Shown here: piece by piece, positions 51,494 through 59,884 of the stretch
Position numbering within the stretch: position 1 is the stretch's first letter
How the letters are laid out: each line of letters opens with the position of its first letter
Assembly (NCBI GenBank): GCA_020639195.1
Contig: JACKHB010000003.1
Location: 434,001-498,000 of the forward strand
Direction of reading: 5' to 3'
DNA length: 64,000 nucleotides
From: Phycisphaeraceae bacterium
Lineage (GTDB): Bacteria; Planctomycetota; Phycisphaerae; Phycisphaerales; UBA1924
Translations under genes and position numbers: made by a program
Notes under the pieces: model-generated
What the model was told of the DNA's origin: nothing
Seen by the model: the letters and a program-made list of their open reading frames with translations, nothing else
Database searches by the model: none

Positions 51494-53586
51494 CGCCCAC
51501 CTCCTTCCAATGCCGCGAGGACCTTGTCTGGAGTGATCGGCAGGCTCCGGACGGGCCGGCCGATCGCGTTGAAGACCGCGCAGGCGATGGCGCCGGCGGT
51601 GGGGATGGTGGGTGGCTCGCCGAGCGAGCGGACGCCGGTCTGCCCCTTGGTCCAGAGGACGGGTTCGATGCGGGGCATGTCGGCCGAGCCGAGGATCTTG
51701 TACCACTCGAGGTTGGGGTTGACCATCGTCCCGGTGGCCTTGTCGTGGATCTTGTGCTCGAACAGGGCGTACGACACGCCCTGGATGACGCCGCCGATGA
51801 TCTGGCTTTCGGCGCCCTTTCGCATGACCACCTGGCCGCAGGACTGGATGGCGATGATTCGGTCGACGTGGACGATGCCGGTCTGGGTGTCCACACGCAG
51901 GTCGACGAACTGCACGCCCTGGGAGTGGCCTTCTCCGACGTGGCGCTGCGACTGGGGTGTATCAGAACTCGCCCGGCCGATCACGGCGTCTCTTGGCAGC
52001 TTTGCGCAGGCCTCGGCCCAGTCCATCATCGGCTCTTGGTCGTGGATGAGGTGGTCGTTCTGGATCGAGAGTTCGTCGGGAGGGATGCCAAGGCGGTCGC
52101 CGACGGCGTCGAGGAGGGCGTTTCGGGCCTGCAGGGCGGCCTCGATGATCGCGGGCGCCGTGTTGTGGCTGGTCATGCTGCCGCCGGAGCCGGGCCCCGG
52201 GGGCAAGGAGGAATGGCCGATGCGCACATTGACCCGTTCGAGCCCGCAGCCGAGGCGATCTGCGGCGAGCACGCCGGCGACGGTCCGCATTCCGGTGCCG
52301 ATGTCCTGCGTGCCCGTGCGGACTTCGACTGAGCCATCACGATTGACGATCACCTCGGCCTCGGCCTGGCGGGGGAAGCGGGGCCAGTCCGTCGTGCCGA
52401 GCCCGAATCCTCGGCGGATGGCTCCGCCGGACCCGTTGGGCCGACGCTGGTTCCAGCCGATGAGCCTGGCTCCAGTTCGGATCATGTCGCGCCGGTCGTC
52501 GCTTCGTTCGAGTCTCAGGCGCATCTCAACGGGGTCGAGCCCGCAGGCCGCGCAGATTTCGTCGAGCATCAGTTCTTCGGCGAACTTTCCCTGAGGCCAG
52601 CCGGGGGCTCGAAAGGGTCGGGGCGCGCCGGCGTTGAGCTGGACGTCCTCGCTGGTCTTCTGGATTCGGCCCAGGTCGTAGTGGTTGCTGGGGATGGCGC
52701 ACCCGCCGCCTCCGCGTGCGACGCCCACGCCGCCCCACGTGTGGATGTGTCCGCCGAGCACGGTGCCGTCGGCCTGGAATCCGATGCGCACGCGAGCGCG
52801 GCTCGAGGGGCGATTCCCGGTGTCGAGGTGGTCTTCATCGCGGTCGGTGAAGCAGGAGACCGGGCGTCGGTACTTGGCGGACATCCTCGCGGCGATGGCG
52901 CCCTCTCTCCCCGCGCCGTTGAGCTTGCTGCCGAATCCACCGCCGACGTACTCGCAGTGGATCTCGCAGGCGGCCCTGGGAAGGCCGAATTGATCTTCGA
53001 TTCCGTCGGCCGCGGCGCTGGTGCCCTGTGTGGAGGAGAACAACTCCGCGCGGTCGCCGTGGTGGATGGCCATACCGCCGTGGGTCTCGAGGGGCGAGTG
53101 GGTCTGGACGGGCGTTTCGTAGGTGGCATCGAGCACGTGCTGAGCACGTTCGAGCAGCTGCGCGATGTCGCCCTGGGTCTGTGGCGGCTCTCCCGCGGCC
53201 TGCTCGATCTCCACGGAGCAGGGGCCGGGTGTCCATCGGGCGTCGAGGGCGCGCATGGCCCGGCGGAGCGCGGTCTTGGACTCGGCGACGATGTGGCCGA
53301 CTGGTTGGCCGTGGTAGCGGCCCTCATCGCGCTCGATCTCGACTTCGAGCACGCCGGGAACGGCGCGGGCCGCCGCTTCGTCGCGTGCGGCCAGTTGTCC
53401 GGACCCGACGGGGCAACGGACAAACCCAACGAAGAGGCAGTCGGCTGGGTACATGTCGCGGGCGTACTTCGCGGCGCCCGTGACCTTGGCGACAGCGTCG
53501 AGGCGGGAGGCGTCGTCGGCCAGCGAGGCGCCCCGGTTCATGGGCCTGTTGCGCGTCGGCATGTCGGTGGGTGTGTGATCACGCAT
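51490..53586 (-). CDS. Molybdenum-cofactor subunit of xanthine dehydrogenase/aldehyde oxidoreductase family (PaoC-like)
   Basis: 698 residues from the ATG at 53586, which overlaps the FeS-subunit stop by 8 bases. Family landmarks: DAVAKVTGAAKYARDM near the start, YVGGGFGSKLNGAGREG (Moco binding), APRPFRAPGWPQG, GSGGSMTSHNTAPAIIEAA, and the catalytic Glu in SLGEPPTIPTAGAIA. Hydroxylates aldehydes or aromatic heterocycles with water. Substrate not predictable. The TAT signal is on the FeS partner, so the complex is probably periplasmic, carried across together. Molybdenum-cofactor insertion factors are not in the window. Confidence 0.9.
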   Translation of the reverse strand: MRDHTPTDMPTRNRPMNRGASLADDASRLDAVAKVTGAAKYARDMYPADCLFVGFVRCPVGSGQLAARDEAAARAVPGVLEVEIERDEGRYHGQPVGHIVAESKTALRRAMRALDARWTPGPCSVEIEQAAGEPPQTQGDIAQLLERAQHVLDATYETPVQTHSPLETHGGMAIHHGDRAELFSSTQGTSAAADGIEDQFGLPRAACEIHCEYVGGGFGSKLNGAGREGAIAARMSAKYRRPVSCFTDRDEDHLDTGNRPSSRARVRIGFQADGTVLGGHIHTWGGVGVARGGGGCAIPSNHYDLGRIQKTSEDVQLNAGAPRPFRAPGWPQGKFAEELMLDEICAACGLDPVEMRLRLERSDDRRDMIRTGARLIGWNQRRPNGSGGAIRRGFGLGTTDWPRFPRQAEAEVIVNRDGSVEVRTGTQDIGTGMRTVAGVLAADRLGCGLERVNVRIGHSSLPPGPGSGGSMTSHNTAPAIIEAALQARNALLDAVGDRLGIPPDELSIQNDHLIHDQEPMMDWAEACAKLPRDAVIGRASSDTPQSQRHVGEGHSQGVQFVDLRVDTQTGIVHVDRIIAIQSCGQVVMRKGAESQIIGGVIQGVSYALFEHKIHDKATGTMVNPNLEWYKILGSADMPRIEPVLWTKGQTGVRSLGEPPTIPTAGAIACAVFNAIGRPVRSLPITPDKVLAALEGGGR

Positions 53587-54232
53587 CGGGCGCCTCCGAA
53601 TCCATGAGCGGCGACTGTCCAGAGGCGTCAAGGACCGCATTGAAGACGTTCGTGTAGGTGCCGCAGCGGCAGATGTTGCCCGCGAGTCCCTTCTTGATCT
53701 GATCGAGGGTGGGCCTTGGATTCGCACCCAGGAGCGCCTTGCTGGCCAGGATCAGGCCGGGGGTGCAATACCCGCATTGCAGGGCGTCGTGGCGGATGAA
53801 CGACTCCTGGATTGGATCGAGTGACCCCGGGCGAGCCAATCCCTCGATGGTCGTCACGCGGCTGCCCTGCGCGTCGTAGGCGAGCATCATGCAGGAATTG
53901 ACGAGTCGCCCATCGATCAGAACGCTGCACGTCCCGCAAGCGGCCCGATCGCAGACTTCCTTGGTGCCGGTGAGGCCAGCGTGCCAACGAAGGGCCTCCA
54001 TGAGCGTGGTCGCGGGATCGATGGTGAGGCGTCGATCCGACCCGTTGACGTTCAGGGTGATCTCGATCGGCCCGGGTCCGGAGAGGGTCGTGGGCGCGCT
54101 GGAGGGCTGGGCAGCGTCGGCGCGCTCGGCCTGGGCCTGCACCGCGGCCGCGGCGGCTGAGACGCCCATCGTCTGAAGGAACGACCGCCGGGAGACCTGT
54201 CCGCGGGGTGGCGGATCTGGCGTCATGGTCAT
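53579..54232 (-). CDS. TAT-exported [2Fe-2S] subunit of the molybdo-hydroxylase (PaoA-like)
   Basis: 217 residues from the ATG at 54232 with GGAGG 6 bases upstream; ATG 54226 is an alternative. TAT signal: RRSFLQTMGVSAAAAAVQA. Two [2Fe-2S] clusters: plant-type CDRAACGTCSVLIDG with a further Cys in VNSCMM, then the helical-domain CGYCTPG and CRCGTY. First gene of the operon, followed by Moco, FAD and the small Cys-rich protein. A periplasmic aldehyde-oxidoreductase arrangement with gene order A-C-B instead of E. coli A-B-C. Confidence 0.92.
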   Translation of the reverse strand: MTMTPDPPPRGQVSRRSFLQTMGVSAAAAAVQAQAERADAAQPSSAPTTLSGPGPIEITLNVNGSDRRLTIDPATTLMEALRWHAGLTGTKEVCDRAACGTCSVLIDGRLVNSCMMLAYDAQGSRVTTIEGLARPGSLDPIQESFIRHDALQCGYCTPGLILASKALLGANPRPTLDQIKKGLAGNICRCGTYTNVFNAVLDASGQSPLMDSEAPDA

Positions 54233-54339
54233 GCTGCACCTCCGACTCGATCCTGAGAGGGTACCGACTCGGGTCGTCGTCGGGGGCGTTGCGGCGCGAA
54301 ACTCGGCGATGTGAAAGTGGGTGGCGGGCCTGTGGAGAG

Positions 54340-54371
54340 TTGCCGCCGTCGCCACCGGGAGGTATACCTCC
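54340..54371 (+). promoter_or_regulatory. Promoter with a perfect 14-base palindrome over its -10 box
   Basis: TTGCCG (54340-54345), a 17-base spacer, TATACC (54363-54368). The -10 lies inside GGAGGTATACCTCC (54358-54371), a perfect palindrome, positioned where a repressor would block polymerase. The start codon at 54377 follows 8 bases after the -10. Confidence 0.5.
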
Positions 54372-54376
54372 GGGCG

Positions 54377-55945
54377 ATGCACAAACGAAACATGAAGGTC
54401 GGGTTGTGGTCAGCCGCATTGATCGCGGGCGGGCTCGGCGGGTGCGCCCGGATGTGGCCCGAGTCTCGACCGTACCCGCGTCCGGCAAGGGCCCCGCTGG
54501 TCGAGGCGAGGGCTCGATATGCCGAGAAGTACCCGATCGAGAACCGCGCGCGACCCGTTCGCATTGACGGTGATCATGGGGAGTGGGCGTATGAGACCGT
54601 CGCGCTGGCGGATGCAGACTACGTGTACATCCGGTTCGGCATGGAGGGCGCGCCGGCAACGCTGCAGTCCAACCGCGAATCGCTCACGCTGTGGCTGGAT
54701 CTCGACGGCTCGGCCTTGTCTGGCGACCCGGGAATCGGCGGCATGGAGGGGCTCGGCGTCGATCTGGAGGTTCAGTTCTCTCCTCGCAGCGCCCAGACCG
54801 GTGAGTTGCGATCGGGCGTGGCCTGCCGCGTTCACCATCGCGATGGATCGGTGACGGCGATCTCGCATGGCGATGCGGACTTGTTCTTCGCGCCGACGTA
54901 CGCCTCGGAGAACTACGAGCTGAGGCTATCGCGCCACGTCGATGCGATTGACGAATGGACGCCGTCTGAGGCCATCCGCGCGGCCGATGCGGTGACCCCC
55001 GCCCAGCCCGTGCTTGGGTCCGCCGTGGTCAGGGGCGCGGGACGGTTCGTGCTTGTTGATTCCGCGGGCGATGAGATCGGGAGGTCCGATCCGTTCTCGT
55101 TTGACCTGCCTCCGCGTGGCGGGCACGCGCCCGTGTCGGCCTTCTTGGTGCCGTCGCACCGGATCGATGCGATTCGGGTGGTCTCGTACAACGTGCTCCA
55201 CGCGTCGCCGGTGGAGAATCCCGCCCCGTTCGTACGCGTCATCCATGCGCTCGATCCGGACGTGCTTTTGCTGCAGGAATGGGACCGCCAGGACGCAGCC
55301 CAGATCGAGGCGTGGTTTGAGGAGCACATCGGCGGCGCCTGGACCGTGGTGTCCACGCCCGGCACAAACGTGGCGATCGCGTCGCCGCACGCCATCCTCG
55401 TGCCGGACGTCGATCCGCGCGAGCTGGATGGCCGGCCCGTCCGGTATGCGGGAGCGATCGTGCGGACGCCACTTCGCGACACGGCCGTCGCGAGCGTGCA
55501 TCTCAAGTGCTGTGGGAGTGCGGGCAGCGAGGAGGACCTTCGCCGGATCGCCGAGGCCGCGGTGGTCTCGGAGGCGTTTGCGGGTTTGGCATCGGAGCGG
55601 TCGATGCTGCGCGCAATCGGGGGCGACTTCAATCTGGTGGGGACGCGCCAGCCGCTGGACGAGATCCGCCGCGCGTGCGACGGCGACGGCTCCGACATGG
55701 CGACGACCGAGCCCACGGTGCTGGGCGATCGAGCGATCTATACGTGGTCGGACAGCGCGAGCCCCTTCTCGCCGGGCAGGCTCGACTGCGTGGTGTATGG
55801 CGACTCGACCGCGGAGGTCGCGAGCGCGTTCGTGCTGGATACGCGCAGGCTGGCTGACGAAGCGCTCAAGAGCGCAGGCCTGGAGCGAGGGGATTCGGGG
55901 GCGAGCGATCACATGCCGGTGGTGATCGACCTCCTGCCTCGCTAA
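54377..55945 (+). CDS. Lipoprotein with endonuclease/exonuclease/phosphatase domain
   Basis: 522 residues from the ATG at 54377; ATG 54392 is an alternative. Lipobox-like signal (ALIAGGLGGCAR). The N-terminal half resembles a carbohydrate-binding-like beta domain (RIDGDHGEWAYETVALADAD; ESLTLWLDLDGSALSGDPG). The C-terminal half is EEP/DNase I fold: VVSYNVLHASP, LDPDVLLLQEWDR with the metal Glu, GGDFNLVGT with the catalytic Asp-Asn, LDCVVYGD and SDHMPVVIDL with the catalytic His. Substrates may be nucleic acid or phospho-ester lipids. The stop overlaps the convergent dipeptidase by 4 bases. Confidence 0.82.
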   Translation: MHKRNMKVGLWSAALIAGGLGGCARMWPESRPYPRPARAPLVEARARYAEKYPIENRARPVRIDGDHGEWAYETVALADADYVYIRFGMEGAPATLQSNRESLTLWLDLDGSALSGDPGIGGMEGLGVDLEVQFSPRSAQTGELRSGVACRVHHRDGSVTAISHGDADLFFAPTYASENYELRLSRHVDAIDEWTPSEAIRAADAVTPAQPVLGSAVVRGAGRFVLVDSAGDEIGRSDPFSFDLPPRGGHAPVSAFLVPSHRIDAIRVVSYNVLHASPVENPAPFVRVIHALDPDVLLLQEWDRQDAAQIEAWFEEHIGGAWTVVSTPGTNVAIASPHAILVPDVDPRELDGRPVRYAGAIVRTPLRDTAVASVHLKCCGSAGSEEDLRRIAEAAVVSEAFAGLASERSMLRAIGGDFNLVGTRQPLDEIRRACDGDGSDMATTEPTVLGDRAIYTWSDSASPFSPGRLDCVVYGDSTAEVASAFVLDTRRLADEALKSAGLERGDSGASDHMPVVIDLLPR

Positions 55946-56997
55946 GAACCGTTCTCCCGCGCTGAGATTCCCCAGAATCGAGCCCAGTTCGCCCAAGCGA
56001 ATGCCTCGATTTCGGCGTCGCTCCATCCGCGATCGTTCAGGGCCTCTGCGATGCGTGGGAGGTCCGACGGCGAACCGATCCCCCGGGGTAGGTCCGCGGC
56101 GGTGATCCCGCCGTCCATGTCCGACCCCAGTCCGACACCGCGCCGATGTCCCATGACGGACGCGACGTGCTCGATGTGGGCAACGAGCTCATCGATGCCG
56201 GGACGGTCGGAAGCGCCCAGCGGGAATCTCAAGAAGTTCCGCACGAGGTTGATGCCGACCATGCCCCCCCGTCGCCCGATCTCCGCGATGGTCTCATCTG
56301 CGATGTGTCGCTGCCAGTCGGGATTGTGTCGGCCACCAAGAAGGGACCGAGCGTTTGAGTGCGACGCGACCACCGGCTTGTTCGAGAGGGTGAGCAGTTC
56401 GTCGGTGGCCTGCTGGGAGAGGTGTGTCAGGTCGTGGACGATGCCGAGGGCGTCCATGCGCGAGACGAGTTCGCGACCGAGCGAGGTCAGGCCACCGGCG
56501 CCTCCGTTGCCCGCAGCGTACCTCGAGCCGCGCCACCACGAGAGGCCGATGGCGATGACGCCCGAGTCGACCCAATCGGAGAGCTGATCGGGCGCCTCGA
56601 TCGGATCGGCACCTTCCATGAGGATGCCAAGGCACAAACGTGAGTGAGACGTTGGTGTGGAATCATCTTGCCCGCCCCGCTTGGACAGCAGACGAATGGA
56701 GCCCGCCTCGGCCCACGCCTGGTACAGGCGGAGCTGGCGCATGCCGACCCGCCACGCCCCTGGCGCATCGTCGGGCGCGTAGGCGTACGGCTCGCGCCGC
56801 GGATCCGGCATGAAGCCGTCACTCGCTCGCTCCGTGAAGATCGTGCCAAGGCAGGCCCGCACCCCGCCGTCGGCGAGCGAGGGGAGCGTGACGGCCGCGG
56901 GAAGGAGTCGGCCTCGGCAGGCGTCGATTCCCGCGTGCATGTCCCGCCCCAGTTCGACGAGGTATGCCAGATCGAGGTGGCCATCGAACCATCGCAT
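55942..56997 (-). CDS. Membrane-dipeptidase-like peptidase (M19)
   Basis: 351 residues. Zinc ligands of the M19 family: HxD in FDGHLDLAYL, bridging Glu in GILMEGADP, His in VASHSNARSLLGG, and catalytic Asp in GLGSDMDGGI. Dipeptidases of this family cleave dipeptides and some D-amino-acid-containing peptides. No signal peptide, so a cytoplasmic protein. TAGCAT lies 5 bases before the ATG, without a ribosome site, as in several other genes here. Confidence 0.9.
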   Translation of the reverse strand: MRWFDGHLDLAYLVELGRDMHAGIDACRGRLLPAAVTLPSLADGGVRACLGTIFTERASDGFMPDPRREPYAYAPDDAPGAWRVGMRQLRLYQAWAEAGSIRLLSKRGGQDDSTPTSHSRLCLGILMEGADPIEAPDQLSDWVDSGVIAIGLSWWRGSRYAAGNGGAGGLTSLGRELVSRMDALGIVHDLTHLSQQATDELLTLSNKPVVASHSNARSLLGGRHNPDWQRHIADETIAEIGRRGGMVGINLVRNFLRFPLGASDRPGIDELVAHIEHVASVMGHRRGVGLGSDMDGGITAADLPRGIGSPSDLPRIAEALNDRGWSDAEIEAFAWANWARFWGISARENGS

Positions 56998-57038
56998 CGG
57001 GGATGCTACGAGCCGGGGCTCTGTGGTACGCTGGAGCC

Positions 57039-57446
57039 ATGGGCCAGCCCTCCTCGGATCGCGTGTGGTGTCCCAAGTGCCTGGTGGCCATGGAGTGCCT
57101 CAAGCTCGGCCGCGTGAGTGTGGATCGCTGCGCCCGGTGCGGCGGGTTGTGGCTGGATGCCGGAGAGTTGTCCTATCTGGTTGCCGACAGGGACGTACCC
57201 AAACGCTCGATCCGCGCTGCGGACGGCGGCCCCGCGAAGGACCAGCGTCTCCCGAACGCTCTCGGGCAGATGATCTGTCCGCGCGACAAGTCTCCGATGG
57301 ACGTGCGGTCGGACGCCCGGCAGTCGCATGTTGAGTACGAGGTGTGCCCGTCGTGCGGCGGCGTGTTCCTCGACCCGGGCGAGTTGACGGACCTGAACGA
57401 GTTCACGCTCAAAGAACGTCTCTCGACGGTGCTCGGGCGCGGTTGA
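57039..57446 (+). CDS. Tandem TFIIB-type zinc-finger protein
   Basis: 135 residues from the ATG at 57039. Two zf-TFIIB units: VWCPKCLVAMECLKLG...VDRCARCGGLWLDAGEL and MICPRDKSPMDVRSD...YEVCPSCGGVFLDPGEL; the second has CPRD in place of CxxC. Each unit ends in the conserved G-[VL]-[FW]-LD-x-GEL. The family is widespread but of unknown function, possibly membrane-protein or nucleic-acid binding. TACGCT lies 6 bases before the ATG. Divergent from the dipeptidase with 41 bases between start codons, so the two may share a control region. Confidence 0.82.
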   Translation: MGQPSSDRVWCPKCLVAMECLKLGRVSVDRCARCGGLWLDAGELSYLVADRDVPKRSIRAADGGPAKDQRLPNALGQMICPRDKSPMDVRSDARQSHVEYEVCPSCGGVFLDPGELTDLNEFTLKERLSTVLGRG

Positions 57447-57464
57447 CCCGACTCGTCTCGGCCG

Positions 57465-58250
57465 TCACGGGCCGGCACCGGATCCTTCGGGGCGGTGGCG
57501 CCGTTCGGCGAGCAGCGCGCTGGGGCGGGGGCCCTCGCGCTTTCGGGGTCGTGCCCGCTCGATAACTTCCATGGCTTCATCGATGGAGTCGGTAAAGGTG
57601 ACGTACCGGGCGTCTTCGGGCGAGATGGTTCCAGCCTGAACCATCGGGCCGCGAATGAACTCCATCAGGGGTCGCCAGTATTCGGTTCCCATCACGATGA
57701 TGGGAAACGATTCGATCTTGCGGGTCTGGATGAGTGTGGCCGTCTCGAAGACCTCGTCGAGCGTCCCGAATCCGCCGGGCATGACGACGAACGCGACCGA
57801 GTACTTCACGAGCATGACCTTGCGCACGAAAAAGTACTTGAACTCGACGAACCGGTCGAGGTAGGGATTGGGCTGCTGCTCGGCGGGGAGCCGGATGTTG
57901 CAGCCGATCGATCTGCCCTTCACGTCGTGGGCGCCGCGGTTGGCGGCTTCCATGATTCCGGGCCCGCCGCCGGTCATCACGGTCAGGCCGGCGCGGGCGA
58001 TTCGGGCGCCCATCTCCCGGGCGAGGCCGTAGTGGGGGTGGTCCTCGTGGAACCTCGCCGAACCGAAGACGGTCACGCAGGGTCCCACGAAGTGGAGTCT
58101 GCGGAAGCCGCGGATGAACTCGCCCGAGATCCGGAGGACCCGGAGGAACTCACCGACGCGCGAGCGCGGCCCTTCGAGGAAGGGCTTCTCAACGGTGCTG
58201 TGCGCCCGCCGCGGCCATTCGGAAGATGCCTCGGGCCGATCGTTCATCAA
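57465..58250 (-). CDS. LOG-family (TIGR00730-like) nucleotide phosphoribohydrolase-type protein
   Basis: 261 residues from the ATG at 58250 (second ATG at 58247). Rossmann fold with the LOG signatures: TVFGSARFHEDHPHYGLA, TGGGPGIMEAANRGA and MPGGFGTLDEVFE. LOG enzymes release free cytokinin-type bases from ribotides; in bacteria they may be nucleotide 5'-monophosphate nucleosidases such as PpnN. A longer N-terminal region (HSTVEKPFLEGPRSRVGEFL) precedes the fold. TAAACT sits 6 bases before the ATG, without a ribosome site. Confidence 0.88.
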   Translation of the reverse strand: MMNDRPEASSEWPRRAHSTVEKPFLEGPRSRVGEFLRVLRISGEFIRGFRRLHFVGPCVTVFGSARFHEDHPHYGLAREMGARIARAGLTVMTGGGPGIMEAANRGAHDVKGRSIGCNIRLPAEQQPNPYLDRFVEFKYFFVRKVMLVKYSVAFVVMPGGFGTLDEVFETATLIQTRKIESFPIIVMGTEYWRPLMEFIRGPMVQAGTISPEDARYVTFTDSIDEAMEVIERARPRKREGPRPSALLAERRHRPEGSGAGP

Positions 58251-58256
58251 GGGGCG

Positions 58257-58262
58257 AGTTTA
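58257..58262 (-). promoter_or_regulatory. -10 box immediately before the LOG-like gene
   Basis: Minus strand TAAACT, ending 6 bases before ATG 58250. A partial -35 (TCTTGG) lies 17 bases upstream. The same hexamer is used by the cysteine dioxygenase promoter. The geometry implies transcription starting at or next to the start codon. Confidence 0.5.
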
Positions 58263-58290
58263 CGCAGCACGACGGCGGACCAAGACGGGG

Positions 58291-58869
58291 TCATCCGGAG
58301 GGTCGGCTCCGGGCACCTTCGGCGCCCTGTTGGATGCGCTTTTCCCTCAGCGCGGAGCACATGCGATACCCGTCGCGCACTTTGGCGAACTTGCCGCGAT
58401 TTGAGAACATGTACACCATCACGCCCTCGCGGATCCAGAACACCACGCCGCACTTCTTGATCCGGTAGTACCAGCGGGGCAGCACCGGGAGAATGAGCAG
58501 GGGAAGCCCGAGCGAGACGAGCGAAAACAGCAGGACAAAGACCATCAAGATGCGCAGAGGAAGCTCGGAAGGGAGGAAGATTACGCCGCTATTGACGTCG
58601 GCGAGGAATCCGTCCTGGTAGATGAGGCCGTCGAGCGCTCCGATCCTCAGGGATGCCACGCGACGTTCGGTGACGCATCCGAAGCTCAGTTGGCCCAGGC
58701 CAAAGAACCCCTGCACGCCAAGGTACTCGGCGAAGTAGATCTGCTCGTCGGGGGGGACGAACTGGCGGAACAGTTGCGCCGTCGCCTTCTTGTCGCCGTC
58801 GACGCTCCTTCGGATGAGCGAGGAGCGCTCGGTCGGGGTCGCGGCGGGCTCGGAGGCGGCGGTCGTCAT
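58291..58869 (-). CDS. Membrane protein with PH-like region, third gene of a TIR operon
   Basis: 192 residues. The N-terminal half is soluble (LIRRSVDGDKKATAQLFRQF, LGQLSFGCVTERRVASLRIG), beta-rich and PH-like. One long hydrophobic hairpin follows (ILMVFVLLFSLVSLGLPLL), then a basic tail (IREGVMVYMFSNRGKFAKV). The start overlaps the TIR stop as ATGA. Family not recognised. With the TIR and 4-helix protein it makes a coupled three-gene unit, possibly a membrane effector or sensor (inference). Confidence 0.6.
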   Translation of the reverse strand: MTTAASEPAATPTERSSLIRRSVDGDKKATAQLFRQFVPPDEQIYFAEYLGVQGFFGLGQLSFGCVTERRVASLRIGALDGLIYQDGFLADVNSGVIFLPSELPLRILMVFVLLFSLVSLGLPLLILPVLPRWYYRIKKCGVVFWIREGVMVYMFSNRGKFAKVRDGYRMCSALREKRIQQGAEGARSRPSG

Positions 58870-59438
58870 CCCCGTCCTCCTTCAAGGAACCGGCGCATTA
58901 GCCTGGTGAGGCGTCCGGGCTTGCCTGGCCGCCTCCATTCATCGGGATCCAATTCCGTGCGGGGCGTGTCGATCGGGCTGGGCCCGGTTGGAGAGCCGGC
59001 GGTGGTCGGGGCCGAGCGGCTGACGCCGAGTAGTCCGGCGACGCCTCGCGCGAGCGTCGCGATATGGGCCTGGACTGGCGGGGAGATGGCGTCGAGCCAG
59101 TGCTGGGTCGCCAGCAGGTACTCCAGCGAGCCGCTTGGCGCCACATCCTCGATCCTAAAGGGCAGGATCGCCTTGCCCTTGCTCACCGCCCGTTCGATCT
59201 CCCGCTTGATCTGCGCCGAGGCGTTGGCGCGGGTGGAGAACACGAGCACCACGATTCGGGCCCGGTTGATCGCGTCGATGATCGACTCGAGCCAGTCCGC
59301 CCCGGGCAGGATGTCCCTGGGCGCGATCCAGCATCGGATGCGTTCCGCTTCGAGTCCCGCGCACACGGCATCGGCGACGGGCTTGTCGTCGGACGCGTAC
59401 GAGATGAACACGTCGTGGTCCGGGCCCGGAGTCGTCAT
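58866..59438 (-). CDS. TIR-domain protein
   Basis: 190 residues from the ATG at 59438. TIR (TIR_2-type): HDVFISYASDDKPVADAVCA, RCWIAPRDILPGADWLESI, NRARIVVLVFSTRANASAQI, KREIERAVSKGKAILPFRIE and TQHWLDAI. E in KREIERA lies where bacterial TIR NADases have the catalytic Glu. The C-terminus is a Pro/Thr-rich linker and a basic tail (RLTRLMRRFLEGGRG). TIR proteins either cleave NAD or relay nucleotide signals in defence and stress. It overlaps both neighbours by ATGA-type junctions: 4-helix membrane protein first, PH-like membrane protein last. Confidence 0.85.
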   Translation of the reverse strand: MTTPGPDHDVFISYASDDKPVADAVCAGLEAERIRCWIAPRDILPGADWLESIIDAINRARIVVLVFSTRANASAQIKREIERAVSKGKAILPFRIEDVAPSGSLEYLLATQHWLDAISPPVQAHIATLARGVAGLLGVSRSAPTTAGSPTGPSPIDTPRTELDPDEWRRPGKPGRLTRLMRRFLEGGRG

Positions 59439-59869
59439 GCGTCGATGACCTCGTCCTCGCCAAGCAGGGCGTCGACCGCCATCGCCAGCAGGCCGAGCAC
59501 AGCGGCGGCGACCCACATGTAGTACCCCCAGCGGATGGATCGGAAGAACCCCGGCTGAACGAGCAGGCCGATCAGCAGGATGCCCACGAGCGACGCGCCG
59601 ATGACCGAGGCGCACCACACCATCGCCATCCGACGGGAACGGCTGAAGAGCATCAGCGTGCCGATGCACCACGCGAACATGATGGCCACGTGCGAGCCCG
59701 CGAGCATCGTCTCGAGGAAGGGCCGCTCGATGAACAGGACGGGCAGGCTCAGATTCATGCCAAGCAGAAAGGCGATCACCGACCGCTCGGGGTCGCCGGG
59801 TGTGAGCCACGACACGATCATCATCAGCCACGCGACCGACATGAGCACGACTGATGGGCGGTACGCCAT
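59435..59869 (-). CDS. Four-helix membrane protein, first gene of a TIR operon
   Basis: 144 residues with four hydrophobic helices (for example VVLMSVAWLMMIVSWLTP, LAGSHVAIMFAWCIGTLML, MWVAAAVLGLLAMAVDALL). No known family. The stop overlaps the TIR start (ATGA). It lies 15 bases from the scoB stop upstream (scoB ends at 59885), so read-through from scoB is possible. Function unknown; it may be the sensor or pore partner of the TIR protein (inference). Confidence 0.65.
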   Translation of the reverse strand: MAYRPSVVLMSVAWLMMIVSWLTPGDPERSVIAFLLGMNLSLPVLFIERPFLETMLAGSHVAIMFAWCIGTLMLFSRSRRMAMVWCASVIGASLVGILLIGLLVQPGFFRSIRWGYYMWVAAAVLGLLAMAVDALLGEDEVIDA

Positions 59870-59884
59870 GGGCCGATCCCCGGA

